This document shows positions 1 to 6,998 of a stretch of DNA of 10,050 bases, one piece after another. Each line of letters begins with the position of its first letter. The first letter of the stretch is position 1. This DNA is from Puniceicoccaceae bacterium. Its GTDB lineage: Bacteria; Verrucomicrobiota; Verrucomicrobiia; Opitutales; Coraliomargaritaceae. Position numbers and translations under genes: made by a program. The stretch lies in the NCBI GenBank assembly GCA_003567255.1, contig PWZW01000233.1:1-10050 (forward strand). Direction: 5' to 3'. The notes under the pieces are model-generated. The model saw only the letters and a program-made list of their open reading frames with translations, searched no databases and was not told the DNA's origin.

Positions 1-1
1 G

Positions 2-553
2 GTGTACCCAATTACCGAGACGCGGGTCAACGAGGTATTAACCCAAGCAAAAGAAAGCCAAAAAGGCCTCGTGTACACCCTTTTCAAACAGTTAAGTCAG
101 GTACTGCAGGTCGCTCAAGATGTCCGTCTACTTCTGGATAAAAAGAAGACCCGGCAGGCGATAGTTTACCCTGGGATGCGCAGACAATTAGAAGCGCTCA
201 CTGGTGTGGACTTCTTTGAGGTTTTTGAGGTTTCTGAGATCAGCAACCTGCAGCGCTACCTACGTGCGATGATCGTCCGTGCTGAGCGGGCGAAACAGAA
301 CCTTGCCCGGGACATGGAGCGGGCAAAGCTAATTGCACCTTGGGAAGCTATCCTCCCGAAACTCAAGGCACAATGCGAGACCCGGCACCAAAGGGCGCAC
401 TTCAAGAGGCTGTACCTTGCCACTGAGGAGTATCGCGTATCTGTCTTTGCCCAGGAGCTAGGCACGGCACAGAAAATATCTCCCAAACGCCTAGAAACAG
501 AAAAAACAGCCGTTGAATCAGCGATTCGGGAAACGTTTAAACCCGATCACTGA
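2..553 (+). CDS. hrpA: ATP-dependent RNA helicase HrpA, C-terminal part (5' end outside window)
   Basis: This is the last 183 codons of a longer gene. The frame is open to the left edge, so the GTG at position 2 is not a real start. The DEAH helicase motor lies outside the window and only the C-terminal DUF3418-type region is visible. The diagnostic stretch is near the end: an EEYRVSVFAQELGT segment followed by a SPKRLE motif, which matches the conserved tail of HrpA-family helicases. Earlier segments such as LQRYLRAM and the repeated basic/acidic RAERAKQNLARDMERA pattern also fit this region. HrpA proteins are cytoplasmic ATPases that unwind RNA; in E. coli HrpA has been linked to mRNA processing and rescue of stalled ribosomes. 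The gene ends in TGA at 551-553, overlapping the tail of the convergent DUF4380-like gene by seven bases. The family call is firm; the helicase core cannot be checked here. Confidence 0.85.
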   Translation: MYPITETRVNEVLTQAKESQKGLVYTLFKQLSQVLQVAQDVRLLLDKKKTRQAIVYPGMRRQLEALTGVDFFEVFEVSEISNLQRYLRAMIVRAERAKQNLARDMERAKLIAPWEAILPKLKAQCETRHQRAHFKRLYLATEEYRVSVFAQELGTAQKISPKRLETEKTAVESAIRETFKPDH

Positions 554-1470
554 AGAGTATCCAACCAAGTCGTCACCACGGGAAGCAAGTCTGCAGCGAA
601 GCGCTCATCTGAATCAAAGCGTGGCAGATCCGCAAGCAGCAACCAATCCTCGGAGTGTTCGAGGGAATGCCCGGGCTCGAGTGTTTTCAACTGACCGAGC
701 GTTTCGAGTTCGATCATAAAGTCGTTTGAAAAAATTTCCACTGGACAGCCACGGTCAGGATAATCCGCACCTTTGGTGACCACGCTGTGCTTGAGGAACG
801 TTCCCGCCTCTTGCCAGTAGGCGGTCCACCCTGGATAATCGGTGAGGCCAATCTTTTGTGGAGGCCCGCGGTGAAGCGTATCGACTCCTATGAAAGCGCT
901 CTGCATTTGCCACAATGGGAGCGAAAAATCGGTGTACGCCCACGGGACCACGCTATACCGGGGCTGGAGGGCAGACTCATGTGATTCCTTGGGAGGAAGT
1001 GGCAGGGCGGCATATCCGCCAGCTTCCATTACGGTAAGGCTCCAAGGGGCGGCATAGACAGGCTTGGTGCAACGGTTGACGATCTGATGATTTATCCGAA
1101 ACCCGGAGTCACCTTGAGCAACGAGCTCGATGTTTTTTTGCAATCCGGTACGCACATCGACGTTTCCCTCCAGAATGAGTTTGTTTCCTTTCTCGGTAAG
1201 GCTGTACCGGATTGCGCGGTTATCCAACTCGTAAGTTTCCGGCTGAACCTCTGGAGCAGCCCACAGCCGATGCCCTCCGCGCAAGCACCAATGCGCCTCT
1301 TCCCGGCCGCCCAACTCTGCAGCGACATTATGAAATAAATTCCTCTGCCCATTCAATCGGCAAGACAAAATGCGTGGGCCAATCTCCAAAGGGCAGATCA
1401 ACTCGACCTTTTGGTTTTCAATTTTGAGAGACTTCCATCCCTCGTAGTCACATTCTGATACTTTTAACAT
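547..1470 (-). CDS. DUF4380-like protein, aldose-1-epimerase (galactose mutarotase-like) fold
   Basis: A 307-residue soluble protein with no signal peptide or membrane segment, starting at ATG 1468-1470. Recognisable pieces are GPRILSCRLNGQRNLF (about 31-46), GGHRLWAAPE (65-74), PWSLTVMEAGG (142-152), a YPGWTAYW segment (about 212-219), and a near-terminal FMIELETLGQLKTLEPG stretch. This set, above all GGHRLW.APE and ELETLG, is typical of DUF4380 proteins, which adopt the beta-sandwich of aldose epimerases and probably bind a sugar. I cannot assign a substrate or point to a proven catalytic pair. It is the last gene of the minus-strand run, 39 bases behind der, and its 3' end overlaps the helicase gene. 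A hexa-G run and a triple ATGG repeat (1491-1506) lie in the gap to der. No Shine-Dalgarno motif precedes the ATG; only a weak AAGAA is near it. Confidence 0.7.
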   Translation of the reverse strand: MLKVSECDYEGWKSLKIENQKVELICPLEIGPRILSCRLNGQRNLFHNVAAELGGREEAHWCLRGGHRLWAAPEVQPETYELDNRAIRYSLTEKGNKLILEGNVDVRTGLQKNIELVAQGDSGFRINHQIVNRCTKPVYAAPWSLTVMEAGGYAALPLPPKESHESALQPRYSVVPWAYTDFSLPLWQMQSAFIGVDTLHRGPPQKIGLTDYPGWTAYWQEAGTFLKHSVVTKGADYPDRGCPVEIFSNDFMIELETLGQLKTLEPGHSLEHSEDWLLLADLPRFDSDERFAADLLPVVTTWLDTLQ

Positions 1471-1509
1471 TTCTTAAATATACTGAGAAAATGGATGGAT
1501 GGGGGGCGA

Positions 1510-3090
1510 TCAGCCACGCTTGGATTTACCCCCTTGCCTAGCCTTGGCCCTTTGGTTTCCGGAGAGGATCGGTTTTTTAGCTGCTTTTGTTTTTGCCTTT
1601 GCGGCCCGGGAAGGCGCGTCTGCACGTTTGCGCTCAAGATCTTTTCGGCGGGTCATTTCCTTGGTCCACTTTGGGGCAGGTTCACTGTCGACCTGAGGAT
1701 CTGCGTACCTACGTTCTTTACCCACGAGCTCGAACCGTACTGGACAGCCGCGAAGTCGAAATTCCTGATTAATCGTGCGCTCAAGATAGCGGCGATAAGT
1801 CGCATCCAAGCGGGTGACACGATTACAGAACATTTTCAGACGGAAAGGCCGAGCTCCAACCTGGACGGAATAAAATAGTTTAAAGCGTTTGGTTTCGACG
1901 ACTCTGGGTGCCCGCTCCTCAAAGCAGCGTTCAAGGCAACGGTTCAGCGGGCCGGTTGGCAGCTTCATGTCGAGGGTGGACTCCACCTCGACCGCCGCGG
2001 AGAGCATACTTTCCAACTGGTAGCCGGTTTGAGCAGAAACAAATAAGACCGGTGGGTCGGGGAGGAAAAATAACTCTTTGCGCAGCGAAGCCTCATAATC
2101 TTTGAGAAAAGCTTTTAGGCTATCGTAACCGGCAGGCCTTTCCTCCTCAAACCGAGCCTTCACCAAGTCCCACTTATTTACGACAATGACCAAAGCTTTG
2201 CCTTGGTCGATGATATCACCCGCGAGCGACTGGTCTTGCCGCGTAACGCCATCCATCGCATCGACGACAAGAAAGACAACATCTGACTTTCTCACGGCAT
2301 CTTGCGTACGCACAGAGGAGAAAAACTCGACGGAGGAATCAACCTTTCCCTTCACGCGCAGCCCGGCGGTATCTATGAGACGGAAATGCCAGTCATGGCC
2401 ATCGGTACGCGGGAAGTCTAAATCCATCTCAACAGAGTCCCGGGTAGTTCCGGGAACATTACTGACGATCAAACGTGAGGATTTAAGGAGGGCGTTACCG
2501 ATAGAGGATTTGCCCACATTGGGTCGGCCGACCAAAGAAAAACGGATTCGCGGCACTGCCGCTTCGGACGATTCCTGAATTTGTGGAGGCCCAAAGACCT
2601 CCTCAACCAAATCGAAAATCGCGCCGGTACCGCGCCCATGCTCGGCAGACACGCATATCGGATCACCGAGCCCGAGGCTTGCGAAATCTGCCGCAACGGC
2701 CTCCTCTCCCGGGTTATCCACTTTATTAACGATCACCCGGACCGTTTTTCCAAAGCGGCGGAGCCGTTCCGCCACGATTTCATCCAACGCGGTGCAGCCC
2801 TCCTTAGCGTCGACAACGAGAAGGATGAGGCTACTTGTCGCGAGCGCGTAATCAACCTGATCTTCAGCAGCTTCGGAAATAGCCTTGGGAGTCATTTTTA
2901 ACTCCATTCCGATACCACCCGTATCCAGAAGGATAAAATCATCATCGACCTCGGTCGCGATCAGATCCCGCGTGACTCCGGGCTGATCGTGAACGATAGA
3001 TAAGCGGCGGCCTGCCAGGCAATTAAACAAGCGGCTTTTCCCCACATTTGGACGCCCGACGAGGGCAACGGTTCGTTTTGGATCGATCAT
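1510..3090 (-). CDS. der: Ribosome biogenesis GTPase Der (EngA)
   Basis: Der is an essential double GTPase that binds the 50S precursor and helps its late maturation. Both G domains are intact, numbering from the chosen ATG at 3088-3090. Domain 1 has G1 GRPNVGKS (12-19), G2 PGVTRD (37-42), G3 DTGG (56-59), G4 NKVD (122-125) and a G5-like SAE (148-150). Domain 2 has GRPNVGKS (188-195), PGTTRD (213-218), DTAG (240-243), NKWD (305-308) and SAQTG further on. A KH-like domain follows at roughly 370-470. The protein is 526 residues, longer than the usual 440-490, because of a basic tail of about 60 residues rich in Lys, Arg and Ala. I chose this start because G1 begins 11 residues later, as is normal for Der. 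An in-frame ATG at 3144 would add 18 hydrophobic, non-conserved residues. The gene lies 71 bases behind the aminotransferase. Confidence 0.96.
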   Translation of the reverse strand: MIDPKRTVALVGRPNVGKSRLFNCLAGRRLSIVHDQPGVTRDLIATEVDDDFILLDTGGIGMELKMTPKAISEAAEDQVDYALATSSLILLVVDAKEGCTALDEIVAERLRRFGKTVRVIVNKVDNPGEEAVAADFASLGLGDPICVSAEHGRGTGAIFDLVEEVFGPPQIQESSEAAVPRIRFSLVGRPNVGKSSIGNALLKSSRLIVSNVPGTTRDSVEMDLDFPRTDGHDWHFRLIDTAGLRVKGKVDSSVEFFSSVRTQDAVRKSDVVFLVVDAMDGVTRQDQSLAGDIIDQGKALVIVVNKWDLVKARFEEERPAGYDSLKAFLKDYEASLRKELFFLPDPPVLFVSAQTGYQLESMLSAAVEVESTLDMKLPTGPLNRCLERCFEERAPRVVETKRFKLFYSVQVGARPFRLKMFCNRVTRLDATYRRYLERTINQEFRLRGCPVRFELVGKERRYADPQVDSEPAPKWTKEMTRRKDLERKRADAPSRAAKAKTKAAKKPILSGNQRAKARQGGKSKRG

Positions 3091-3161
3091 GCCAATGAGG
3101 GAGCTGAAAAATATGAAGAATGACCAGCTATAAGTGCGGCCCATTCAGAATGAGTGGCGGA

Positions 3162-4355
3162 TTAGGCGCTTGCCGTCTCTGAAGCATGGAGGCGGTCGGC
3201 GAGGCGTCCGATACGATCACCCGCCTTAATGAGGTTATCATAGCTCATCGAAAAACTCGCACGCACAAACCCCTCGCCACTCGGGCCAAAGGCGGTACCG
3301 GGAACAATCGCAACCTCTTCCTCTTTGAGTAGCCGGTGGCAAAATTCGAGCGACTTCAGTCCGGTTGATTTAATCGAGGGAAAGGTATAGAACGATCCTC
3401 GAGGCGAGTAACAATGCAGCCCCGCCTCGTTAAAGCGGCGCACCAGGTAGTCCCTACGCCGCAAGTATTGCTCTTTCATCTTTGCCACAGCTGGACGACC
3501 GTTTCGCAGGGCCTCGACAGCAGCTTCCTGGCTAAGGATCGGTGCACACATCATGCTATACTGGTGAACCTTCATCATCGCCTCGATGATTTCTTTGGGG
3601 CCGCATGCATAACCGATGCGAAAGCCAGTCATCGCGAACGCCTTGGAAAATCCGTGGACGAAAAGCGTGCGGTCGCGCATACCCGGAAGCGTGCCGATGC
3701 TCACATGCTCGCCCTCAAAAGTAAGTTCAGCGTAGATTTCATCGCTGATAACGATGAGATCCTTTTCCACGGCAAAGCGAGCGATCCGTTCGAGGACCTC
3801 ACGGGAAGCGACTCCACCCGTTGGATTGGTGGGGAAATTGAGCAGGAGGACTTTGCACCCGGGCTCCCAAGCCGCCGCTAACTTATCAGGATCAATCGCA
3901 AACTGATCCTCTGCGTAGGTGGGTACGCCCACGGGAATGCCATGAGCAAGGAGAATGCTCGGGCTGTACGAAACATAGCAGGGCTCATGATAAAGGACTT
4001 TATCCCCCGGGTTTAGCAGGGCACGCATGGCAATGTCGAGTGCCTCAGAGACCCCCACCGCCACCAGGACTTCATCCTCAGGGCGATAAGTGAGCCCGAA
4101 ATCCGATTCGACGTACTTGGAAATCTCACGCCTTAGCCGGATAAGCCCACTATTGTCGGTGTAACTCGTCTTACCCCGCTCAAGCGCGTAAATCGCGGCT
4201 TCACGGATGTGCCAAGGAGTGACAAAGTCAGGCTCCCCGATGCCGAGAGACACGGCTTGAGGCATCTGGGAAACGATTGCGAAAAAGTCACGGATTCCGG
4301 AGCGCGGAAGATCGACGACGTGATCTGCGATAAAACGTTTTGGACCGGCGCTCAT
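3162..4355 (-). CDS. PLP-dependent class I/II aminotransferase (AspC/aromatic type)
   Basis: A fold-type I PLP enzyme of 397 residues, a normal full length, expected to move an amino group between an amino acid and a 2-oxo acid in the cytoplasm. Visible landmarks are SLGIGEPDF (36-44), the turn before the cofactor site at GVSEALD (101-107), NFPTNPTGG (173-181, with Asn177 as the PLP-contacting asparagine), SDEIY (204-208, with Asp205 pairing to the pyridine nitrogen), and GFSKAFAMTGFRIGY (235-249, with Lys238 as the Schiff-base lysine). GFVRASFS (362-369) contains Arg365, placed to bind the substrate carboxylate. The sequence resembles bacterial and archaeal aspartate/aromatic aminotransferases of subgroup I-gamma, but the substrate cannot be read from it. 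The ATG shares one base with the stop of the upstream Lrp-type gene (TGATG on the minus strand), which implies translational coupling. der follows in the same direction. Confidence 0.92.
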   Translation of the reverse strand: MSAGPKRFIADHVVDLPRSGIRDFFAIVSQMPQAVSLGIGEPDFVTPWHIREAAIYALERGKTSYTDNSGLIRLRREISKYVESDFGLTYRPEDEVLVAVGVSEALDIAMRALLNPGDKVLYHEPCYVSYSPSILLAHGIPVGVPTYAEDQFAIDPDKLAAAWEPGCKVLLLNFPTNPTGGVASREVLERIARFAVEKDLIVISDEIYAELTFEGEHVSIGTLPGMRDRTLFVHGFSKAFAMTGFRIGYACGPKEIIEAMMKVHQYSMMCAPILSQEAAVEALRNGRPAVAKMKEQYLRRRDYLVRRFNEAGLHCYSPRGSFYTFPSIKSTGLKSLEFCHRLLKEEEVAIVPGTAFGPSGEGFVRASFSMSYDNLIKAGDRIGRLADRLHASETASA

Positions 4356-4837
4356 CAGGGACTTACTGAAGGTTTATCATTTACGTCGAGAGAGTTAACC
4401 AGGAGATAGTTTTGCTCTTTATATGCACGCAAAAGGAAATGAGTGGTGGTGGAAAGGACACCCTCAATAGTTGCGAGCCTTTCGGAAACGAAGGATGCAA
4501 CTTGTCGGAGCGTACTGCCACTGCAAACCAAGAGCAAATCATACCCACCGGACATGAGGTAGCAGCTTTCGACCTCGTCAAAACGGCTGATACGGAGAGC
4601 CAGCTTATCGAAACCACCCTCGCGCTCGGGGCTGATTTTAACCTCAATCACAGCGCGGACGACATTATCCTGAGAGGCTTCGGGATTGAGCACCGGACGC
4701 CAGCCCAGGAGAATGTTCTCGGACTCGAGACGCTTGAGCTCAGCCTCCACTTCGGCAGTCGAAAGGTTCAACAATTCCGCCATTTGATCGGTGGAGAGGC
4801 GCTCTCCCTCGGAAAGCAATTTAAGGACATCATTCAT
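4355..4837 (-). CDS. Lrp/AsnC-family transcriptional regulator
   Basis: A 160-residue DNA-binding protein with the usual two parts. An N-terminal winged-helix region (about 1-50) contains LSTDQMAELLNLS and an AEVEAELKRLESENI recognition-helix segment ending at GWRPVLNP. A RAM/ligand-binding domain follows (about 58-140), with SGGYDLLLVCSG (96-107) and a STTTHFLLRAYKE C-terminal strand. Lrp-family proteins form dimers to octamers and usually sense amino acids. Its gene is fused by stop/start overlap to an aminotransferase gene, so it probably controls that gene and itself in response to an amino acid; this is inference from position. I chose the ATG at 4835-4837. The frame also opens at a TTG at 4879, but the added 14 residues are not family-like. 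No Shine-Dalgarno motif precedes either start. A small perfect palindrome lies about 100 bases upstream (4933-4943). Confidence 0.88.
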   Translation of the reverse strand: MNDVLKLLSEGERLSTDQMAELLNLSTAEVEAELKRLESENILLGWRPVLNPEASQDNVVRAVIEVKISPEREGGFDKLALRISRFDEVESCYLMSGGYDLLLVCSGSTLRQVASFVSERLATIEGVLSTTTHFLLRAYKEQNYLLVNSLDVNDKPSVSP

Positions 4838-4964
4838 AAAACTTAAACAATGGCTGATTTTCGAAGGCTCTGCACGCAAATTTTCTATTCAACGAGTGCA
4901 TCTTAATGCCAGCGCACGGTCGCCGCAAGGAAGGCTTGAAGCCATATTTTGCGAAAAACCAAAA

Positions 4965-4999
4965 TCACGCCCGCCTGAAGGGAGTTCAGGCGGGCGTGA
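4965..4999 (-). terminator. Rho-independent terminator of slyD
   Basis: A perfect 15-base inverted repeat (4965-4979 with 4985-4999) encloses a 5-base loop. On the minus strand the stem is followed by a T-rich stretch, TTTTGGTTTTT, read from 4964 downward. It begins 21 bases after the slyD stop, so it closes the purC-slyD transcript and separates it from the regulator-aminotransferase-der run. On the plus strand no comparable T tract follows, so it should act mainly in one direction. Confidence 0.88.
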
Positions 5000-5019
5000 C
5001 GCAAATAAGTCAACTTGGT

Positions 5020-5502
5020 TTAGTGCTCGACGCCTCCTTTGCCATGCACGTGGCCATGGCTGAGTTCCTCCTCATCCGCATCACGCACATCGGTAACTTT
5101 AACCGAAAAATTCAGATGCTTGCCGGCGAGGGGATGGTTACCGTCCACCGTCACCTGATCTCCCTCCACCTTCACCACGCGAACAGAGATGGGGCCCTGA
5201 TTGGTATTTGCCTGAAACTGCATACCGACCTGAAGATCTTCGACTCCTTGGAATCGATCCTTGGGAACGACTTGTTCCAGCTCGGCATTCAGTGGGCCGT
5301 AGCCTTCCTCGGGAGCAATACGCGCATCCACGGTATCACCAGCCTTCTTGCCCGCCAGGGCGGACTCGAGCCCGCTGATGATATTTTTGTGACCGTGCAA
5401 ATAAACCAAAGGCTGGTCTGGTTTTGATTGGTCGATGACCGTGCCTTCATCATCTTTCAGATTGTAGTCAATTGAAACGACTTTTCCTTCTGCGATTTCC
5501 AT
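5020..5502 (-). CDS. slyD: FKBP-type peptidyl-prolyl cis-trans isomerase, SlyD-like
   Basis: A 160-residue cytoplasmic proline isomerase and folding helper. The N-terminal FKBP half has GKVVSIDYNLKDDEG (6-20), then YLHGHKNIISGLESALAGKKAGD (34-56) and APEEGYGP (63-70). The inserted-flap (IF) chaperone domain runs from about 70 to 125, after which the FKBP fold is completed by NHPLAGK (122-128) and a final VKVTDVR strand. The tail carries only a few histidines (SHGHVHGKGGVEH), far fewer than the metal-binding tail of E. coli SlyD, so metal handling is likely modest. I chose ATG 5500-5502 because SlyD proteins usually begin just before this GKVVS strand and a promoter-like pair lies just upstream. 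An in-frame ATG at 5551-5553 would add 17 residues. A strong hairpin terminator follows the stop. purC lies upstream on the same strand. Confidence 0.92.
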   Translation of the reverse strand: MEIAEGKVVSIDYNLKDDEGTVIDQSKPDQPLVYLHGHKNIISGLESALAGKKAGDTVDARIAPEEGYGPLNAELEQVVPKDRFQGVEDLQVGMQFQANTNQGPISVRVVKVEGDQVTVDGNHPLAGKHLNFSVKVTDVRDADEEELSHGHVHGKGGVEH

Positions 5503-5542
5503 ATACTTGGGTGTTTGATTTCTAATTTTTGCGAAGGTTACT

Positions 5543-5571
5543 TTGTTATCCATGAACGGCGGGGGCGTCAA
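5543..5571 (-). promoter_or_regulatory. Candidate sigma70-type promoter of slyD
   Basis: On the minus strand TTGACG (5566-5571) and TAACAA (5543-5548) are separated by 17 bases. The -35 box matches five of six consensus positions, but the -10 box only about three. Transcription would start near 5536 and give a leader of about 34 bases to the ATG at 5502. It would exclude the alternative ATG at 5553. The assignment rests on pattern only. Confidence 0.33.
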
Positions 5572-5630
5572 AGGTTGATTAAAGTTCTTCCTTAAAATGG
5601 CCTTCGCCCGACGCCCGAAAGCACCCTCGC

Positions 5631-6554
5631 TCAGTAGGGGATCGGAGTGGTCACCAGCTTTTCATAAGCCTGTACATAGCGCGCTTGAGTCCCCTCGATC
5701 ACCTCAGCTGGGAGCATGGGAGGGGGTGGCTGCTTATTCCAGTTCAGGCCACTGAGATAATCCCGAACAAACTGCTTATCAAAAGAAGCTTGAGCGCGCC
5801 CCGGGGCGTATTCAGCGCGGGGCCAATAACGGGACGAATCGGGCGTCAAAATTTCGTCGATGAGGACCAGGCGTCCGGAAGCATCGAGGCCAAATTCAAA
5901 CTTGGTATCGGCGAGGATGAGGTCTGCATTCAGGGCACGCTCTGCACCCATCTTGTAGAGCTGAAGACTTATCCGTCGAACCTGATCGAAGCATTCGGCA
6001 CCGATCAATTCGGCGGCATCGGCGGCGTTGATTGGCTCATCGTGCCCCTCATGTGCCTTGGTCGTGGGCGTAAAGACGGGGTTGGGCAGGACATCGGACT
6101 CACGCAGATTTTCGGGTAAGCCGTGCTCAAAAAGCTTCCCTGTTTTTTGGTAACTTTCCCAACCGGAGCCGGAAAGGTACCCTCTGACCACGGCTTCGAT
6201 GGGTAATGGCTTCAGCTTACGCACCAGCATACTGCGGGAGCGCAATTCAGGAAATTCACGGCATAACTCGGCCAAACGAGTGGCGTGTTCAGTAACCAAG
6301 TGATGGTCGATCACGGGCGCGGCAGCGGCAAACCAGTAAAGGCTAATCTGCGTCAGAATGATTCCCTTCCCGGGAATACCCTGATTCATGACAACATCAA
6401 AAGCGGAGAGCCGGTCTGTAGCGACCATAAGAAAAGCGTCACCCACATCGAAAATCTCTCTAACCTTACCAGAAGCAACCCGCTCGAAAGGGAGGTTATT
6501 CACGGTCAGGAGGGGTTCGCCGGGCATAGGAAAGGGAAACTTGCGGTAAGTCAT
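5631..6554 (-). CDS. purC: Phosphoribosylaminoimidazole-succinocarboxamide synthase (SAICAR synthase)
   Basis: PurC joins CAIR and aspartate using ATP to make SAICAR in de novo purine synthesis. At 307 residues it belongs to the longer yeast ADE1-like form rather than the roughly 240-residue E. coli form. The N-terminal nucleotide-binding strand is GKVREIFDVGD (29-39), followed by TDRLSAFDVVM. The two family signatures are present: LPIEAVVRGYLSGSGW in the middle, and LADTKFEFG with DEILTPDSSRYWP further on. The C-terminal SFDKQFVRDYL and PAEVI..T..RY segments complete the family. I used ATG 6552-6554. Another ATG at 6525-6527 would also leave the fold intact, and a TTG at 6590 opens the frame further. 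The gene is divergent from the small membrane protein gene, and slyD follows it after roughly 130 bases. Confidence 0.96.
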   Translation of the reverse strand: MTYRKFPFPMPGEPLLTVNNLPFERVASGKVREIFDVGDAFLMVATDRLSAFDVVMNQGIPGKGIILTQISLYWFAAAAPVIDHHLVTEHATRLAELCREFPELRSRSMLVRKLKPLPIEAVVRGYLSGSGWESYQKTGKLFEHGLPENLRESDVLPNPVFTPTTKAHEGHDEPINAADAAELIGAECFDQVRRISLQLYKMGAERALNADLILADTKFEFGLDASGRLVLIDEILTPDSSRYWPRAEYAPGRAQASFDKQFVRDYLSGLNWNKQPPPPMLPAEVIEGTQARYVQAYEKLVTTPIPY

Positions 6555-6611
6555 TAAGAAGAGATTGATTCGCACAGAGAGGGGCTGCAATAGGTTTTTG
6601 AAGCGATCCGC

Positions 6612-6648
6612 CGGTGGTGTTTGATTCCCCGGGAGGGTGTAGCCACCG
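6612..6648. other. Inverted repeat in the purC / membrane-protein divergent intergenic region
   Basis: The 163-base gap 6555-6717 holds the control regions of two divergent genes. Within it, CGGTGG (6612-6617) pairs with CCACCG (6643-6648) around a 25-base loop that itself contains the palindrome CCCGGG. A second small hairpin, TTCCT/AGGAA (6663-6667 with 6674-6678), follows. Neither is followed by a T tract, so they are not terminators. They could be a leader structure or a protein-binding site. On the plus strand a TTGACC (6654-6659) could serve as a -35 box, but I see no convincing -10. I do not recognise a known riboswitch. Confidence 0.35.
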
Positions 6649-6717
6649 TTTCCTTGACCCCGTTCCTAAAAACAGGAAGGATGGAAGTTCACTAATCTTA
6701 AAACCCCGATTTTAACT

Positions 6718-6933
6718 ATGGCTCAGCAAGGCTCCGCCGGAAACGTAATTGCAGCGATCTGCTCTTTTTTCATCCCAGGGCTCGGTCAGCTCTTCCAAGG
6801 ACGGCTGCTCCGGGCGATTATCTTTTTTGTACTCGCCATCGCCTTTTGGTCAGGCTCGGTCGTGATTCCTTTTCTGGGGTTGATCATTCACGTATGGGCC
6901 ATCGTGGATGCTGCGGTGTACCGTTCCCGCTAA
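6718..6933 (+). CDS. Small two-helix membrane protein, TM2-like
   Basis: A 71-residue hydrophobic protein and the only complete + strand gene in the window. After a short polar N-terminus (MAQQGSAGN), residues 9-18 are hydrophobic and run into a FFIPGLGQLFQGR turn (about 17-29). A long hydrophobic stretch follows (about 32-60), and the protein ends in HVWAIVDAAVYRSR. A PGLGQ..QG turn between two helices, followed by W-x-x-x-D-A near the C-terminus, is the layout of TM2-domain-like small membrane proteins. Function is unknown and I do not assign one. The ATG has no Shine-Dalgarno motif close by; a purine-rich AGGAAGGA sits about 36 bases upstream, too far to serve. A hairpin terminator follows the stop by 15 bases, so the gene is probably transcribed alone. 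Confidence 0.75.
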   Translation: MAQQGSAGNVIAAICSFFIPGLGQLFQGRLLRAIIFFVLAIAFWSGSVVIPFLGLIIHVWAIVDAAVYRSR

Positions 6934-6948
6934 GCGCCGGGAAAAATA

Positions 6949-6980
6949 AAAAAGCCGCCAGAAAGAGCTGGCGGCTTTTT
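6949..6980. terminator. Bidirectional rho-independent terminator
   Basis: A 13-base inverted repeat (6949-6961 with 6968-6980) has a GCCGCCAG core stem, a 6-base loop, and flanking A and T runs. Read on the plus strand it ends in five Ts and closes the small membrane protein gene. Read on the minus strand it ends in six Ts and closes the rpmJ-rpmE unit, whose stop lies 18 bases away. The convergent arrangement and the symmetry argue for use in both directions. Confidence 0.88.
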
Positions 6981-6998
6981 GATAAAATAGAAAAGAAC

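Noticed and set aside
218..239. Short direct repeat of GAGGTTT inside the helicase gene
   Set aside because: It lies within coding sequence, encodes an ordinary F-E-V-F-E-V stretch and has only two copies.
3414..3881. 155-codon + strand open frame opposite the aminotransferase
   Set aside because: It is antisense to a clear PLP enzyme gene, and its composition is that of a shadow frame with no family motifs.
5563..5616. Seven-base inverted repeat (GGGCGTC/GACGCCC) between purC and slyD
   Set aside because: The arms are 40 bases apart with no supporting context; this is likely chance in GC-rich sequence.
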